Origin: Rhizobium sp.
GTDB lineage: Bacteria; Pseudomonadota; Alphaproteobacteria; Rhizobiales; Rhizobiaceae
Assembly: GCA_003501385.1 (NCBI GenBank)
Contig: DNPN01000038.1
Location: 894 to 7,726, forward strand
Direction of reading: 5' to 3'
Length of the DNA stretch: 6,833 nucleotides
Within the stretch, counting starts at the first letter, position 1. Every line of letters starts with the position of its first letter. Shown in pieces: positions 6,076 through 6,833 of the stretch. The translations under genes were made by a program, and so were the position numbers. The notes under the pieces are model-generated. The model searched no databases and had not been told where the DNA came from. It saw nothing but the letters and a program-made list of their open reading frames with translations.

Positions 6076-6833
6076 TTAGCGGTTGACCATTTTGGCCGGC
6101 ACAGTCAGCGTTGCAACGGCACCGATCACGAGAATGATCGCCAGAAAATACATGCCTGCGGCATTATTTCCGGTCACATCCTTGAGATAACCCACAAAGA
6201 ATGGACCAACGAAACCGGCAAGATTGCCAACGGAATTGATCCAGGCAATGCCAGCGGCAGCGCCGGTTCCGGCCAGAAAGGCGGTTGGCAGCGACCAGAA
6301 CAATGGTGCACAGCTGATGGCACCGGCAGCCGCCACCGACAGGGCGGCAATGGCCAGCATCGTGCTGGGGGCAACGGTGGAGGCAATAAAGCCGCCTGCT
6401 GCAATCACGGCAGGGATGACAAGGTGCCAGCGCCGTTCGCGGTGATGATCGGCAGAGCGTCCCAAGGCCAGCATGACAATGAAGGTGCAGATATAGGGGA
6501 TAGCAGAGATCACGCCGATGTTGAGATTTCCGATCACGCCAGTGGCTTTGACTAGGGTTGGCATCCAGAAATTCAGGCCATATTGCCCAACAACATAGCA
6601 GAAGTAGATCAGGCACATCAGCCAGACGCGACCATCGCGCAATGTGGCACCGATATTGTGGGGGCTGCTGGTTTTAAACCGGCTTTCCTCTTCCATATTC
6701 GTCAACAGCACGGACTTCTCGCCTTCTGTCAGCCATTTGGCCTTGGCAATCGTGTCATCAAGATAAAACAACACCACGATACCCAGAATAACGGCTGGAA
6801 TCGCCTCAATCAGGAACATCCACTGCCAGCCGG
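6076..6833 (-). CDS. MFS transporter, anion:cation symporter family, C-terminal part
   Basis: This is an inner-membrane secondary transporter, probably a proton-coupled importer of the acid sugar used by the downstream enzymes. The start is beyond the high-coordinate end; 251 residues up to TAA are present. The frame is open to the window edge and reads GWQWMFLIEAIPAVILG there, the well-known end of the N-terminal half in tartrate, glucarate, galactonate and phthalate-type permeases of this family. A charged central loop follows (LTEGEKSVL, then EEESRFK), then six more hydrophobic segments, with the short basic loop GRSADHHRERRWH between the eighth and ninth helices. The C terminus is short (VPAKMVNR). 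No internal ATG should be taken as the start, because the family is usually about 430 residues. The family is clear; L-threonate or another tetronate as substrate is inferred only from the neighbours. Confidence 0.9.
   Translation of the reverse strand, partial: GWQWMFLIEAIPAVILGIVVLFYLDDTIAKAKWLTEGEKSVLLTNMEEESRFKTSSPHNIGATLRDGRVWLMCLIYFCYVVGQYGLNFWMPTLVKATGVIGNLNIGVISAIPYICTFIVMLALGRSADHHRERRWHLVIPAVIAAGGFIASTVAPSTMLAIAALSVAAAGAISCAPLFWSLPTAFLAGTGAAAGIAWINSVGNLAGFVGPFFVGYLKDVTGNNAAGMYFLAIILVIGAVATLTVPAKMVNR

Noticed and set aside
1..6833. Mobile elements, CRISPR arrays, tRNA or rRNA genes, toxin-antitoxin or defence genes
   Set aside because: I found no transposase, terminal inverted repeats, regularly spaced repeats or RNA-gene signatures. 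The window is filled by ordinary metabolic and transport genes on one strand.

Overview
The window reads as a chromosomal or large-replicon segment of an alphaproteobacterium, most likely in the Rhizobiaceae or a close relative. This is inferred from gene content, protein style and a G+C content that looks like the high fifties; no marker gene fixes the taxon. Every gene I can support is on the minus strand, so transcription runs from high to low coordinates. The window is almost fully coding, and both ends cut through genes.

First transcriptional block (6833 down to 3000), a four-carbon acid-sugar (tetronate) catabolic cluster: the C-terminal part of an MFS transporter of the anion:cation symporter type; an L-threonate dehydrogenase (LtnD type); a 2-oxo-tetronate isomerase (OtnI, hydroxypyruvate-isomerase-like); and a 3-oxo-tetronate kinase (OtnK, formerly DUF1537). 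The expected pathway is uptake, then oxidation of L-threonate to 2-oxo-tetronate, isomerisation to 3-oxo-tetronate, and phosphorylation to 3-oxo-tetronate 4-phosphate. The usual last enzyme, the class II aldolase-like decarboxylase OtnC that yields dihydroxyacetone phosphate, is not in the window. The last three genes are tightly packed, with Shine-Dalgarno sites lying in or at the end of the preceding gene.

A 187-base gap (2813-2999) separates the two blocks. It holds a long interrupted hairpin directly after the otnK stop, then a strong intrinsic terminator, then the leader of the next operon.

Second transcriptional block (2812 down to 1), a FbpABC-like ABC importer: a periplasmic binding protein, a fused permease with two transport domains in one chain, and the first 47 codons of the ATPase. 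The binding protein is of the family often labelled 'iron(III)', but it appears to have lost most of the ferric-ligand residues, so an organic anion, sugar-phosphate or phosphonate substrate is more plausible. Its position beside the tetronate cluster suggests, but does not prove, a related substrate.

I see no mobile element, CRISPR array, tRNA or rRNA, and no evidence of an undescribed system. The points worth a second look are the binding protein's specificity, the missing OtnC, and the RNA structures between the blocks.
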